Notes: generated by a model from the sequence alone, not told the origin. A stretch of 64,000 nt of DNA from Monosiga brevicollis MX1 (GCF_000002865.3 NW_001865050.1:707573-771572), one strand, 5' to 3'. Shown: positions 34,650-47,626, counted from the stretch's first letter. Made by a program: numbers and translations.

Positions 34650-36307
34650 TCAAGGCACGGGCAATTTTCCACGAGTCATCGGGGACAAGGTCAATCTCAA
34701 AAAGCACAAGGAAACGGACCGGCGGTCATCTCGACGGTCATCTCGACGGTCATCTCGACGGTCATCTCGGCGGTCATCTCGGCGGTCATCTCGGCGGCGG
34801 TCGTAGTCGTCGCGACGGTCTCGGTAACGACGGTCATCACGGCGGTCGCGATACCGGCGGTCATCGCGGTCTCGTGACCGCCAGCGGCGCCGATCCTCTT
34901 CCTCAAAGCGGTCGCGGTCGCGACCGCGACCATATCGATCAGACGCGCGATCGCGCTCCCGTGACCTGGCCGTCACACGAATAAGATGATGTTAGCAAGG
35001 AGAAAGCAAACGCTTGGCTGGAGGTGTTAAATTTTAATTTTTTTTATGCCATTGTCCTACCGATCGTCTCGCCTCCTGTCGTCGCGCTCGCTGGTCTCGC
35101 GAGGTGCTGGCTGGTCGAATCGGCTGCGACGAGGCGCTTCCCCCCTGCGGCACACAAATGGTGTCACAGTCAACTGCTCGTGGGCTCTCAGAAGGGGAGG
35201 CAGCGACGTTTGCCTTATTGCTTCCCCCTCTTCCACGCAATGCCTGTAGTAGACCCAATTGCTACCCAGCAGTCGCATCGGGAGCATATGCAACTTACTT
35301 GGCACCATCCTCCTATATTCGACGATGCCACCGCATCCGCCAGGTGTCGAATGGCATGTGCATTGGCAAAAATACAATGGTGAGACACCACTTACGAGAA
35401 GAGTACCACTGCGCCAGCCTGCCCCATTTTTTACAGCCCCCCGCATATGGTAGCAATTTGCTGATGACCCGCCACTGACCCCAGGCACAAGTCCAGACTG
35501 TGAAAGAGATGCCGCGACCCCGCTTCGCAAGCGCTCGCGCTCCGCCTGCAGGACGACGGACAAGCCACGGCGGGAAGGTGACCCAGCACCATTTATGTGA
35601 GACCAAGGCAGGGCTAGGCGTGTTGGAAGACAAGTCGATACCCGTACCTCTTGGGCTTTGAGCTCCTGCTTCTTCTTTTCCAAAATGACTTCGGAAACGC
35701 CGCTGGCACTCTTTTGGGAGCTCAACAAATGCTGCCAGAGCTCACCCATGAAGATGCGCGCGTTTTTGGCGTGAAGAAATCCGGTGATGTTGAGCTGCAT
35801 TCGCTTTCCATCCAGACCCTTCTCCTACGCTCCGTGCAGCAGGGGCAAGGTGGCAAGAGAGGTGAAACAGATGCCTCCCAGGGTTTGCCGGCGAGAGCCA
35901 TGGGGCAAAGCATGAGCAAAAGTTCACCTACCACGGCATCCTCTAGTTGATTGGCAATGTAGTCGACCACGACATCGTCCTCGTAGCCCAGCAAGGCATT
36001 GATACGCTGATTGATCCAAGGTCGCAGCAGATTCAAGTTGACCTTTGTAATGTCCACCTGCGCCATTCATGGATCCAAGCAAGCAAGGTGGGGAGTCAAT
36101 TGCCTCGCGTTGACTGGCTGGAGTAGAGGTGTGGGTTTGAGCTCTCCATGCCAAAAGTCCCAGGGTGCATTTGTGCAGGCTGGCCACTGCGGCCCTGAGG
36201 CGACACAGCACACGTACGGGCTCTTCGAGGACAGGCTCAAATTTCATTGATTTCATCAGCTTTTTCTCCTTGTTGGAGAAGCGGGCGTCTTGCTCGGCAG
36301 ACGTGCC
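34650..36307 (-). CDS. SRRM1: SRRM1 (SRm160) PWI-domain splicing coactivator
   Basis: Nuclear splicing coactivator and exon-junction-associated protein. The first recognised exon starts at 36307 (GTSAEQDARFSNKEKKLM, then MKFEPVLEEP), which aligns to residues 8 onward of animal SRRM1. The very short exon with the initiator was not identified, so the 5' end is incomplete. The PWI domain follows: VDITKVNLNLLRPWINQRIN and LGYEDDVVVDYIANQLED (36060-35930), then MQLNITGFLHAKNARIFMGE and LWQHLL (35800-35720). The C-terminal part (35100-35040 joined to 34960-34650) is rich in Arg/Asp/Glu with a four-residue RDDR tandem repeat instead of the long SR-rich tail of the animal protein. The 35250-35640 stretch is intron or weakly supported exon. 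Confidence 0.85.
34729..34800. repeat. 12-bp tandem repeat encoding RDDR units
   Basis: Six copies of a 12-bp unit (GGTCATCTCGAC, later GGTCATCTCGGC, on the plus strand) lie inside the last exon of SRRM1. They read as alternating-charge RDDR on the minus strand. Confidence 0.9.
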
Positions 36308-37009
36308 CTAACAAGCAAACGCCCCATTAACTTGCACGAGCTCAACAAACCGGCAAGACATGCAGTTGACCGTCGCCGAGGCGATCCGGGAATGCCAGCG
36401 CGAACGTGACCGTACTGCCCCCCTCACATGGACCAAAACCACAATGGCCCCCGGGCGAGCCCGAGTGAGACCGGGTGATTTTTGCCAGCACACCACTGCT
36501 TTGATTGACCCCCCCCCCCCCCCCCTTGCCCTCTCTCACCTTTCAATCAAAAAGAGAGAGAGAGAGACAGAGCCAGAGACAGAGCCAGAGACAGAGACAG
36601 AGCCAGAGACAGAGACAGAGCCAGAGACAGAGCCAGAGACAGAGACAGAGCCAGAGACAGAGACAGAGCCAGAGCCAGAGACAGAGATGAATTGGTTTGA
36701 GAGAGAGAGAGAGAGACACACACACACACACACACACATCCGGATGAGGAAGTATTTTACATCCACGACAGCATTGCAACAGCAACAACAACAACAGCCA
36801 GACAGTTTTTGTTGGATTTGACGCTGCGCACGCCAGGGCACGCTCGCTCCGACTTTGCGGTGCGGTGAATGAGATGAGCGTCGGAGGGCACTGATGGTGG
36901 TGGTGGTGGTGGTAGTGGTGGTAGTGGTGGGTTAGCATTGATGATTGAACAGAATGAGGACCGGTGGCGGGCTGGGTCGTACAGATACGGGGTGCTGCGC
37001 CCGCTTGTC
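36308..37009. promoter_or_regulatory. Divergent region between SRRM1 and the tyrosine-tail receptor
   Basis: About 700 bp between the first recognised SRRM1 exon and the receptor start. It must contain the missing SRRM1 first exon. The rest is simple repeats: C run 36509-36525, GACAGAGCCA-type purine repeat 36550-36712, AC run 36715-36739 and GGT repeat 36896-36931. Confidence 0.5.
36550..36739. repeat. Purine GACAGAGCCA repeat plus AC microsatellite
   Basis: Tandem GAGACAGAGCCA-type units (6- and 12-bp register) run to 36690, followed by a GA run and then an AC run of about 25 bp. Translations of this block in all frames are low complexity and not genes. Confidence 0.9.
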
Positions 37010-40000
37010 ATGCGCCATCGCCCCTTGATCGCCATCATGGGGAAACCCAATGCTAGCTCCAAGCTGTTCGTGGTATCGCTGCTGGTCACATGTTTTCTCA
37101 CGGATCCAGGATTGGGTCTCAATGTATGTGAGGCAGAACGCCTGCTGGCGGCGGATCGCACGTTTGCCCTATCGCGACCCTACCTCTACAACTTGAAGAT
37201 TCTTGGCAACGCCGAATGTCCCGTGTTTGACCTGAGATCGCCGGGACGGCAATTTTTCCTTGATTCCAACTATGAAGTCGATGGCTTCCAATTCAACATG
37301 AATCGCCATTCCCTGGCCGTGTGGAATGACCCGGTCCTTGATCTTTTGGATGTGCCCGAGGAGTCCACAATGTCCACAATGTCGCTCAGCGCCCGCCTGA
37401 ACCCCAATGCCAGCATACCCGCCTTTGCGTTGAACATCTCCTGCAGCCGAGCAGACCACCCTTCTTTCAGCATGCAGTCCGACTGCCCTTTTACACTCGA
37501 GGATCTCGAGCCACCCGCGCTTGAGGGCCACCATTTTCGACCCTTGATCTTAGCTTTCGAATGGGTGCGGCCTTTGCCGCCCTTGAATGCTCGCGGCCTC
37601 TTTCTCTTCGCCGATGTCCTTGCCGTGGATGAAGAAGCGAGTTCTGCTTTGACTTGCTACGCCAATCTTCGCGTTCAGACCTTGTCTGGGTCGCAAGCCT
37701 TTACCATGGTTCAAATTTCTGACAACATTAGCTCAAATGCCTACTTCAACATCGACGGCGGCGGCCGCCCAGTCTTGCTGCACCGTATCCGTTTAGCCTT
37801 CACTCTCCCCATGACTCGCGGCAATATCTCTATCGACGTGCGCCAGTTGACCTGCCGTGACCTGAGCAACGGCTCCGAAACCCGCTCCAATCTGCAAGGG
37901 ATCACCATCGCAGCCTCGACGCTCCCTTCCTCGGGGTTTGGTATCACGCAAGTTGGCGCTTATCTCCAGAGACTCGACGACGGCCATGTCTGGGCTCGCA
38001 TCCACGCTGCAGATGAGGGTGCAGGCGTGCGCACTTGTAGAGTCAACTTCTTTTATCAGGATCACTCGGTCAACCCTCCCTCCTCTGGCCCAGCGCACGA
38101 AGCTGACATGCACATCCTCAGTCCGGCCACTGATAATATCTGGGGCAAGATGATGTACAGAAGCGGGACTTGGATCAATTGGACGGGTGTCCACCTCCAA
38201 AGTATCATCTGCTACAATGGAAACGATCACCCAGTTCTTGTGTCCGTTCGGCAAACATGGATCTTCAATGAGAGCTTTGTGGATATGGCTCCCCCGGTCA
38301 TCAATGGTGCTCAGCTCCCAGCATCGCCCGTGGCTCGTTTTGGGGAGAGCACCCTGATATCGCTGGACATCAATGTCACCGACGACACGTCTGGCATAGC
38401 CAATTGCACCGCTCTGCTTCTGTCCAATGATGCACAGTGCGACAGCCCTCACTGCAGCGTGCGCCCTACGGGTCATCATGTGAGTGGGGACATTTGGTCT
38501 CTCCACTTCAAGGTGGAAACTCAGCTCATTGGCATGGGCATGCTCGTTCAAGATATCACCTGTTGGGACCTTGCCGGCAACCAGGTTGGTTTGACCAAGT
38601 TCTGGCCAAATGCAGAGCAGGCAATCACACCCAAGGGCGTGTGTCTGCCCGCTAGCGTCGTGTCGCCCTTTGCAGCTTGAGGTTAAACTCACCCCTTTGG
38701 ATTTTCATGATACTTTTGTCCTTCTTCTTCTTCTTCTTGTCTGTACTTAGGCAGTGTGGACCGAACCAGTCTCGGTGATGTTTTCAGCCGTCGTCACACC
38801 CGCTCCCTCTTATCTCACCGACTTTCACATTGCTGAACCCATCCTCACGATCACGAATAACAAAGCAGCGGTTTCTGTTCAGGTGCGAATGATCCTGCAT
38901 CGGCGATCCCTGTGGCTCCAAAGGCAATGCTCTCTCTGTCTCATCTCGTTNNNNNNNNNNNNNNNNNNNNNNNNNNNNNNNNNNNNNNNNNNNNNNNNNN
39001 GTCCGTGCATTAACACGACTCATTATTGCCACAATAGCATTCATGGTCTGGGAAGATTCAGCCAAACGCGTCGCACATCCCTGACCTCTACTACTTGTCA
39101 GAGGTTTTGTGTGCTCAACAGTCCGGCCCGATTGTACGCTTTGATGTCGACGACTTTTTGCCCCAGCGCATAGCTGGTACGGATACCAATTTTTTCCGCG
39201 AGATCTACACTTCCGTAGTGCAGCTTGACCGCTTTCCTCCAATCATACGCGGTGTCAACGTTTCCGTGGCTGTAAACAGCAATCTGCGTATCACTGCTCA
39301 CTGGCTCGTGGACGATGATGTGACGAACCAATGTGCGTATCGTTGCGTGTAGCTGGGTCGCTGGTGTTTCTGGTTCTGGTGTTTCTGGGGTCACCCATTC
39401 CTTCATCTCGTAGTGGTACATATAAACCCACGCGCGTGCTCTCATTTTCCCCCTCGCATATGGCTTGCTTTTTTTTTTTTTTTTTTTATGTCCATGATAG
39501 CCCTCGATTGCAACATGGAATTCCAGCTGCGTGACAACCCTTCCGTCATGTTGAACCTCACCGAAAGCTTAGAGCCGGGAGAGCTAGTCACGCGATCGAG
39601 TTATTTCAATGCATCGTGAGTCGAACCATTGTTGATTTTTCTTCCTTGCCGCTTCCTGGACCTTGCCTTAGTCATTTTTCTTTTTTGACATCAAAATGCC
39701 ATGGTATTGCAGCGTCCTACCAGGAGGCGAATATGATTTGCGTCAAATCGAGTGCATTGATGAGGCGGGCCACCGGGCTCAGATCTCAGGATTGGCCGAT
39801 TCAACCACTCGCTTGAATATTTCTACCACCATCTTCCTGGACGCCAAGGCCCCGGAAATTTACGGCGCATGGTTCGAGTCCGCTGCCGTCACGATTGAAA
39901 GCGGAACGGTAACCAACATCCTGTTGACAGTCAACGTGACTGACCTGTCGCCTGTTTCATGCCTGGCTGAGCTGCGAAACCCTCATGACGTCGACTCTTT

Positions 40001-42104
40001 GGTACAGCTGACTGACGAGCCTACCCTAAGCCGACCCATCACGAGGACCCTTGCAATCAAGATCAGCACAGGCCGGGGATATTATCACCTTCGGCAAATT
40101 ATCTGCACTGATGCTTTTGGCCTGATCTCAGATGTACCAGTTTCTGCGAGTCTGATGCAGCTCACGCTCGGGTTCGCAAACCCATATCCCCTTGCCAACT
40201 GGACGGGCTTGGGTCAGTTGGTCAATTCATCATCTGCGAATGTGACAGCTGAGTTTGGTGCCACAAGTCTCGACCCATCGCTGTTAAACTGCACTATTCT
40301 GCTAGAGGACGACTTGGCTCAAATTCACGCCCTTGAAGCCCCTGTGCTTGGCTCCACTCTCCACTTTTCTCTCCACTTTCCTCGATGGTCGTCGCGCCAA
40401 AATTTCACTTTCAAGGAGGCGCGGTGCCGTGACAGCTTCAACTACACGATGGTGGCGACACCAGAGAATAGCTTTGGCCTTGCAGGCCTCGGCCAAGTTG
40501 CCGTGCAGCAGGTCGATGTCGGGGATGTTCTGGCGCCTGAAGTTCTTCAAGTGCGCCTGCATCCTACAGAGCTTCGAGTTGCCGCAACCTCTGCTGGAAT
40601 CATCCCGGCAGTGTATAGCGTTGATATCGCGGTGGATTTGGCTGATCTCAGTGGAGTTGAAAATTGCTCCGTTGGTTGGCAGCTTGCGCCCTCAGAGGTA
40701 TGCTCTTGCAAGGCGTCGTTTGTTCAAAGCGGCGAAGCACTTGTGCCCTTCGAAGTGCATGTCTTCTCATCAACCTAATCGCGACTTGACTGTTGTTCTG
40801 CTGCAACACGCTGCTTGGCGCTTCATCTGATAGGATGTGCCCGGTATGACTCTAACTTCCACCTTAAGTGCCATTAATGCCGACGCAACGCAGTGGGGCG
40901 GAAGCGTGTTATTGAGCACGAATTCGGGATTGCTGTTGGATAAATCCATACTTAGCTTCGAATACATCAGCTGCCGCGATCGAGTCGGCAACGACGAGCT
41001 CTTGACCTCTCTTCGCCTTATTGAGCTGGGTTTGGGCAGCATGGGGGACTTTCAGGTGCCAGCTCAAGTCTATATTGCTACCACGTCCGATGCAACTACG
41101 TCCGCTGGGCTGGATGGGACTCCACAACCCACAGGCCCTGCAGCTTCTCAAGGCTCAAGCGCGGGACCCAACCTGGCGCTCATTGCTGGAGCTGCATGCG
41201 GGGGTCTTGTTCTTTGTTTACTGGTCCTCATACTCGTTCGGCGTTCGCGCACCCGCCCTTCCACCAAACTTCAACCGGTTTGTTTGTACTTGGTCACGGG
41301 TACATATGTATCTGCAAGACTTTGTGCCGCCTCTCAACTGCGATTACTTGCCTGGTCCTCAATGCGTGTATTAGTTGCGTGGATCGGAAACGACCGATGT
41401 CATCCGCAGTGGCAATCTTGAGCTACAAGCCCTTCAGTATGTGACCTTGGCTTTGCAAACCAGGCGGAACTGACCTCACTGGGCTCAAACGGATCATGTT
41501 CGTGGACACTCATGGTCTGTGTGTGCCTTGACACGCATGCAATGCAACTTGCAGTCAGTACAATCGAGTTTTTGAAGACGCGGAGGGCTATGCAGCTGTG
41601 GGCACTGCTGTCGACGGAGCAGGCTACGCTTTACCAGCATCGGGACAGCAGGACGTCTATTACGCTTCCACTTCGCACCAGCATGGCATGGCCCGTCGGG
41701 AGCAAACGGCAATGGACATGGCTCACGCCGGCCATAGTCATGGTGATGATGAATTGAACAGCGGTCCTCCTGGTGCAACGCACTACTACAGCCATGTGAG
41801 TAGCCCCAGTGCTGTCTATCAGCTCCCGGGCAGACAAAAAGGCCGATTGCCCAACTCGACGTACAGCCACGTCGAACCTGCCTCCTCTCCGGACAGGCCA
41901 GCTGGTTATGGCCGTCTTGATGGATCCCACACCACGTATGCAACCACAGCAATAAATGGGTCCGTGGTAGCGCCTGATTCAGGCCTGGCGAATGATCGCG
42001 GCTATTTTGTGCTGGATGATCCTCCCCCACCCACCCTGCCCCCTTCTCGCCCACGTCGTCGTGTCCATCTTGAGCCTTCCGACACCTCGGAAAACTCTGT
42101 GTAA
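37010..42104 (+). CDS. Receptor with repeated cysteine-pair ectodomain and tyrosine-rich tail
   Basis: Predicted type I membrane protein; family not recognised. The ATG at 37010 (MRHRPLIAIM; a second Met at 37037) precedes a signal peptide (LFVVSLLVTCFLTD). Exons include 37010-38638, 38751-38882, an exon interrupted on its left by the 50-N gap and running to about 39330, about 39500-39615, 39713-40697, 40834-41278 and about 41555-42104. The ectodomain repeats a module of about 110-130 aa in which a DxSGxxxC-like strand (DDTSGIANC, LADLSGVENC, LSPVSC) is followed by an IxCxDxxGN-like strand (ITCWDLAGN, IECIDEAGH, IICTDAFG, ISCRDRVGN); at least seven copies are visible, with many N-glycosylation sequons. 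The transmembrane helix is LALIAGAACGGLVLCLLVLI followed by RRSRTR. The tail of about 190 aa carries about a dozen Tyr and ends SDTSENSV. Joining across the gap is inferred. Confidence 0.75.
38951..39000. other. Assembly gap of 50 N
   Basis: Fifty undetermined bases interrupt the receptor gene between the exon ending near 38882 and the exon coding DLYYLSEVLCAQQSGPIVRF. The true gap size is unknown. Confidence 1.
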
Positions 42105-42651
42105 AAGGAAACAGCCTTGTCGCTAATAGCTGATCACACTACCCTTATTGAATACTGTCAATTGAGTGCTGTACATGTATTTATGATTGTTGACCAGTCT
42201 TGAATTGCCCTTCTTGGTGCTGCTGGTGCTGTCCCGAGTCCGTTGCGTCTCCTGCTTGTGTTGTCTATGTTTCTGAAGAGTATTCTTTATCACATGCAGC
42301 ATGGCAGCATGGATTGCTTTGCCCCGCTCACATCGTATGAATTTTGGACATGTGCCAGCTGCCCGCCGTTCCAGATTGATGTGCGACGTTTACACAACGC
42401 TAATATGTGAGTGCGCGTCAATCTGGCGCACACGCCGCCGAGTGGATAAATGCAAATCTCTGACTTTATCTATGCAAGCGGGCAGAACGAATGAGCAAAA
42501 CAGCTTGATGCACGCTCCAGCGTCTTCACAGTCAGGTGAGCAGTGGCGTGAGAGGGTGGAACTACACACAGGGTTTACTGGGAAGAGTGGCTTGAAGCAG
42601 GGTGACTAAGGTCTAAAAACATTGTCATAGCCATGCATCAAAATTATGGCA
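42105..42651. other. Convergent intergenic region
   Basis: About 550 bp between the receptor stop and the 3' end of the SARAH/Costars gene. No gene is seen; it should carry both 3' UTRs. Confidence 0.45.
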
Positions 42652-45600
42652 TCATGGCAAGGTGAGCCGTACCATTCGTATCAGCATTAGAGCCATATAG
42701 AGGTGCCACAACTCGATGTGCAGGCAGGCAGAGGCGGTGTACATACATCATCGGGAGTGTGCGAATCAAGGGCACCATCAAATGCAAACACCCCCCGCTC
42801 TTTGCCAATGTGAAGACAGCCTCCCAAAGACTGTGTGGTGAACAATTGCCCAATCGACACGTCAAGTGAGCCAGTCAAACTTGCCAGGATCGAACAAAGC
42901 AAAGCAAACCTCTCACAATCGTACCTCGACCATCGTAGTGACGCCTGATCGGCGAAGCTCAGCCATGGTAATACAGGGGCGCCCTTGCTCATCTCGTGAG
43001 TCGCTGTCCAGCAGCACTTGCATCACTTGCCGAAGCTGCCAGTGCGGGCCCCATGCCGCATGGAATCAGAGACGGTTGCCAGAGACACGGCTGCACATGG
43101 CGCATTGCATGATGAAACAGGCAGGCGAGATACCTCGCTGTCAATCCAACTCGCTGCCAATGACGCCAGCTCCTTATTGATGCCCGTCTGTTCCTCAATG
43201 TTGAGCTAATTTGATCAAAATGTAATCTGCAATGAGGCCCCATCAATCAGTCTGATACGAGGCCAGCTGAGGCACACACACCGGATCTACAACATCGTCC
43301 ACGAATAAGGATTTGTGCTGCTTGCGCATCCGGTTCTTGCGCACTGTGCACCAGTCATGAGGTTAGCATTGCTTGCGGTGTAGCATGCCAACACGGACAT
43401 CACCAAAAGGTTTTGGGAAAGTAGGCGAGATCAATCACACCTGTCACGTTTGGAGAGGAGGTTTGCTCTTCGGCTAGGACCGGAGCTGACCCCGCAGAGT
43501 CCTCGCCATCCTCGTCCACAGAATCCAGAAGAAGAGTCACAGCTTGTCTATACTCGTGTAGCAGTCATTTGCACCCACATGAACCGTAGATTGGCCGATG
43601 AATTCGCTCGCATGCACCAATGTGTTTGGTTGCGTTTGCGTATCGTTCAGAGTGATGGCCAAGAAAGGGTCAGGCCAGGCGGGGAGAAACGGACCGGGGC
43701 TTGACGTTGGCAGCATCGACTGCTTGTGAACGTCGCCGGTAAACGCTAATGACCTGCGAACGATTGCGCAGGCTATCGCGCTGATCGGTGACGGCTCGGC
43801 GGCGTCCGACAAACCCCTCGCTGCCCACATTCTATCAGACATTTGTGCATTAGAAGGCACAACTCGACGCTAGCTCAAACCACCGATCCTTTGGGCTGCG
43901 TGGCATACCTGGTCAAGCTGTGAGGCAACTGCTGTGGCACGGGCCGAGCGAGATCGCTGGAACTTCGACCGGTCATCCGACTACACCACGAGAGCAAGTG
44001 CAAGATGTTAAACCCTTTTGTATGGCTTAGTCAACAGAGGTACAGACAAGTGCGACAGTAAAGGTGGGGGGATCGCCAACGTGCAGGCACAGGGTTGTTG
44101 CCAAACTTGGTACCTTTGCAGGTTGCTCACGGCGCAAACGGATTCGGCTACTCTCTACGGTTCCAGCCTCTGAGTCATGTCGTTCCAGCGTGTGGTGCAG
44201 GTCTGCTGCAATTGGGCCGGGGACAACCGACGCTGCCGCAGCGACATGGGGGACATTGGAGGCCGATTTAGTGACGTCTGTTGCTTCACCGCTCCCAGCG
44301 TCGGCTGTAACCGATTGCTTGAGCAGCAAATCGATTTTGCGCTGCAACTTGGCACGCTTGGCGCGATACAGGTTGACCACCTGCCCGGTGCCGTCAAGAA
44401 AGAATGAACCAACCAGGAAGAAAACACCCCAAGTGAGAAACATGAAAATATCTCCTCAGTGCCCGTCCAAATTACCTTGCTTCCCAATGCTTTCCTACGC
44501 CCCCCAAGTCTTTGTCGGCCCTTCTTTTCATTCGCGAGGCATTGCTCATTGCGCACCTGCTCCTGATGCAATTTTTCCTCGGCCTCCAAAACTCGGAGAA
44601 AGTTTTCCAGTTCGGGAACGGCAAACTTGCTCCAGTCCACCTGCAGCGGTGCACAGCGGATCGAGGATGTGACACATAAACCAGGAGAGCAACAGCTTGT
44701 GACCTTGAGCTGATTTGTTCCCGCGACTTTGAAATCCTTGCCCCCGCGAAATAGGTAAGCATACATTGAGCTCGGGCCTCTTGCGAAATTGCTCCTCCAG
44801 TAACTCATGTGGCGTCTTCCGATGCCTTCCTGCAACGTTCATGCTTGCCGTACCCACTGCATCTGCACTGATGCCGTTGCTACCGTTTCCTTCGACCTTG
44901 TCTTGGCTACGAGCGGCTGTGCCGTTTGCAGGAGACCCTTCAACGGAAGGTGCCTCTGGCAAAGCCTCCCCCCAGACCAAGCTGCAGTACTTGGAAAGCG
45001 TGTCTTGCGTCACTGATGAAAGCGACTCGCGCATGTTGAAAGTGGCCGAGCGGTGACGCATGCTATGCGATCGACGGCGGGCTTGAGTTTGAGGCCTCAG
45101 CAAGAGCTTGAGATCATCTGCCGACAGCGTGTGGGCGCCGCTATTGTGCACAACCGGCGCTGGCGCGTTGCCATCTGCGGTTGTGACATCAATGTCCGGC
45201 ACCACTGCAAGCGCAGGAGCGAGCGTGTGGCAAGGTACATTTCAGAATCTGTTTTGACCAACGGCAATTGCAATGAGCAACGGCGTGTGCACTAACCTTC
45301 GGCACTCATGCTAGGGGAAGACAATGCGGGCGATTGCTTGCCACCGGTGCTCTGCCCGCTGCCATCCGCCGTGCCCTGAGGTTGGATGACAGACATGCGC
45401 AGCATGCGCGTATCGACTGAACCAAAAGATGCAACCAACTTGTGAGATTGCGTGAGAGCGAGGAGCAAACGAAGGCGGGACAGCTTGACGCAAGTGGCAA
45501 ACTGAAAAAAGAGGGCAGTTGACGAACAATTTGTCGCATCATCATCGCGCGGGGGCGCGCCCACGACAATAAAGTATGGCTCGAGATCTGGATGACCATG

Positions 45601-45662
45601 CAGTCATGCATACACGTCAGCAAGTTGAGTTGAGCTCCCCCTTGCCTTGTATGGCAACGAGG

Positions 45663-45707
<45 letters not shown>

Positions 45708-46888
45708 ACAGACCTTCAGAAAAAGCCTCGCGAAGTAGGCCTCGTTGTACTGCTGTTTCCACGATGCCCTCGATGCTCTATTATGACGGGCATGTTTTGC
45801 ATGTATTGAGGCACGAGTCAGGCGATATGGCATGGCTAACTAGAGGGATAGGGATACCAACCTCAAACCCATGGGCAATGTCGTCCTGTAGCAGCTCGCG
45901 CATGGAGATCACAGGTCGACCTTGAGCGTCTTCGTGACCGCGACCCTTGATGGCAGAAAGAAGGCGACGAAGGTTGCGGTTTAACCAGCGCACAGCACGC
46001 GAGCGAGTTTCTACGCATAAAAGTAGCATGACAAGTTAGCCTAAAGAGACGCTTTTGGGCTGACAAACTTTTGCGACTCAACATGGGGTGGGTACATTGT
46101 GGCGCGGTACGCCTTGACACAGACCAGCGTCAATGTTGCTTTCCGCCTCGGCCTCGCGTAGCTCGCGAACGTAGGCCTGTTTGACACGAGAGTTTGGGTG
46201 AAAATGAAGAGACGGGATATCACGGTGGATGAGGTTCAATCAGCACCTGACTTCTTCGGCGCTGAAAGACTGGACTGTCATTGATACGAACTGACCTCCT
46301 CCAACAACGCTTCTTGGCGCAGCTGACCCAGCGCTTGTAGGAGATCATCAACGGCATCTCGATCTTCGTCTGCTCAGAAAGGGGTGCAAGTGCACAAGAA
46401 GCTCAGCACGACTGTTTTTCAATCGGACTTGGGCTTTCGACTGGACACTTACTAAAGTCTGATTCAACCTGTGTCTCGAGACGATCCAGCTTGGAAAGCA
46501 ATTGTTGGCGCATGCCATCGCTTTGGGCGTCGCGATACCATGCTGGGCACAAAATCAAAAGGCAGAGTGAAAATACAATGGCGTTGTGCTGAGCAGAACC
46601 GAACAAGTGATGGCAAGCGGCGGACGCAGCCCCAGCCCGAGCCATTTGGGTCCTCCCTGGTACGCTCCGACCCAACGCGCTGCTTGAGTGTGAGCAAGCT
46701 GGCTCAAAGGCCTGCCATGAACAACACTGCCTGTGCGCTGTACAAAAGTGCACCTGCAGGCCTAAAGGACGGGAGGCGCGACGGGCAGATTCACCTGGTG
46801 TATGCTGCGGTTCAAAGGACTCGGCGAGCAGGGCCTCGATCTCGTCCAGCTCACGCAAGATGGGATCCAACCGCGACGTCATGGTCAT
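42652..46888 (-). CDS. SARAH-domain protein with Costars-like modules
   Basis: Not assigned to a named gene. Start MTMTSRLDPILRELDEIEAL at 46888. Short exons join in consistent phase through most of the gene. Helical N-terminal exons (MRQQLLSKLDRLETQVESDF; VDDLLQALGQLRQEALLEE) are followed near 46015-45865 by LNRNLRRLLSAIKGRG and GRPVISMRELLQDD, a weak Costars-like start. A Ser/Ala-rich linker (45460-44770) precedes a SARAH-like helix pair split by an intron: VDWSKFAVPELENFLRVLEA (44640-44557) joined to VVNLYRAKRAKLQRKIDLLL (from 44380). It strongly resembles the RASSF1/5 SARAH domain (WDAFSxPELxNFL), but no RA domain is visible. The last exons (about 43205-42652) contain a better Costars match: LRQVMQVLLDSDSRDEQGRP, CITMAEL, then GKERGVFAFDGAL and TPDD. 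The exact stop is uncertain: TGA at 42652 if the last small intron is real, otherwise 42687. Confidence 0.65.
45664..45705. repeat. AC microsatellite in an intron of the SARAH/Costars gene
   Basis: About 20 AC dinucleotides lie in the intron just downstream (on the minus strand) of the exon coding YNEAYFARLFLK. Confidence 0.9.

Positions 46889-47626
<738 letters not shown>

Noticed and set aside
36360-36821. Plus-strand frame upstream of the tyrosine-tail receptor
   Set aside because: It is mostly repeat translation (Glu/Thr/Pro repeats, then His/Thr) and overlaps the expected SRRM1 5' region.
38641-38680. Stop codon at 38678-38680 as the end of the receptor gene
   Set aside because: A donor (GGC|GTGTGT) lies before it at 38638, and the next exon from 38751 continues the same kind of ectodomain in phase.
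42687-42992. Reading through GATGATGTATGT to a stop at 42687 in the SARAH/Costars gene
   Set aside because: GTATGT looks like a good donor, so I preferred splicing to the exon ending at 42652. The evidence is not decisive, and the alternative is kept in the feature text.
45664-45705. Possible CRISPR-like or other spaced array in repeat-rich regions
   Set aside because: All repeats seen are uninterrupted microsatellites or coding repeats; there are no unique spacers between constant repeats, and the DNA is eukaryotic.
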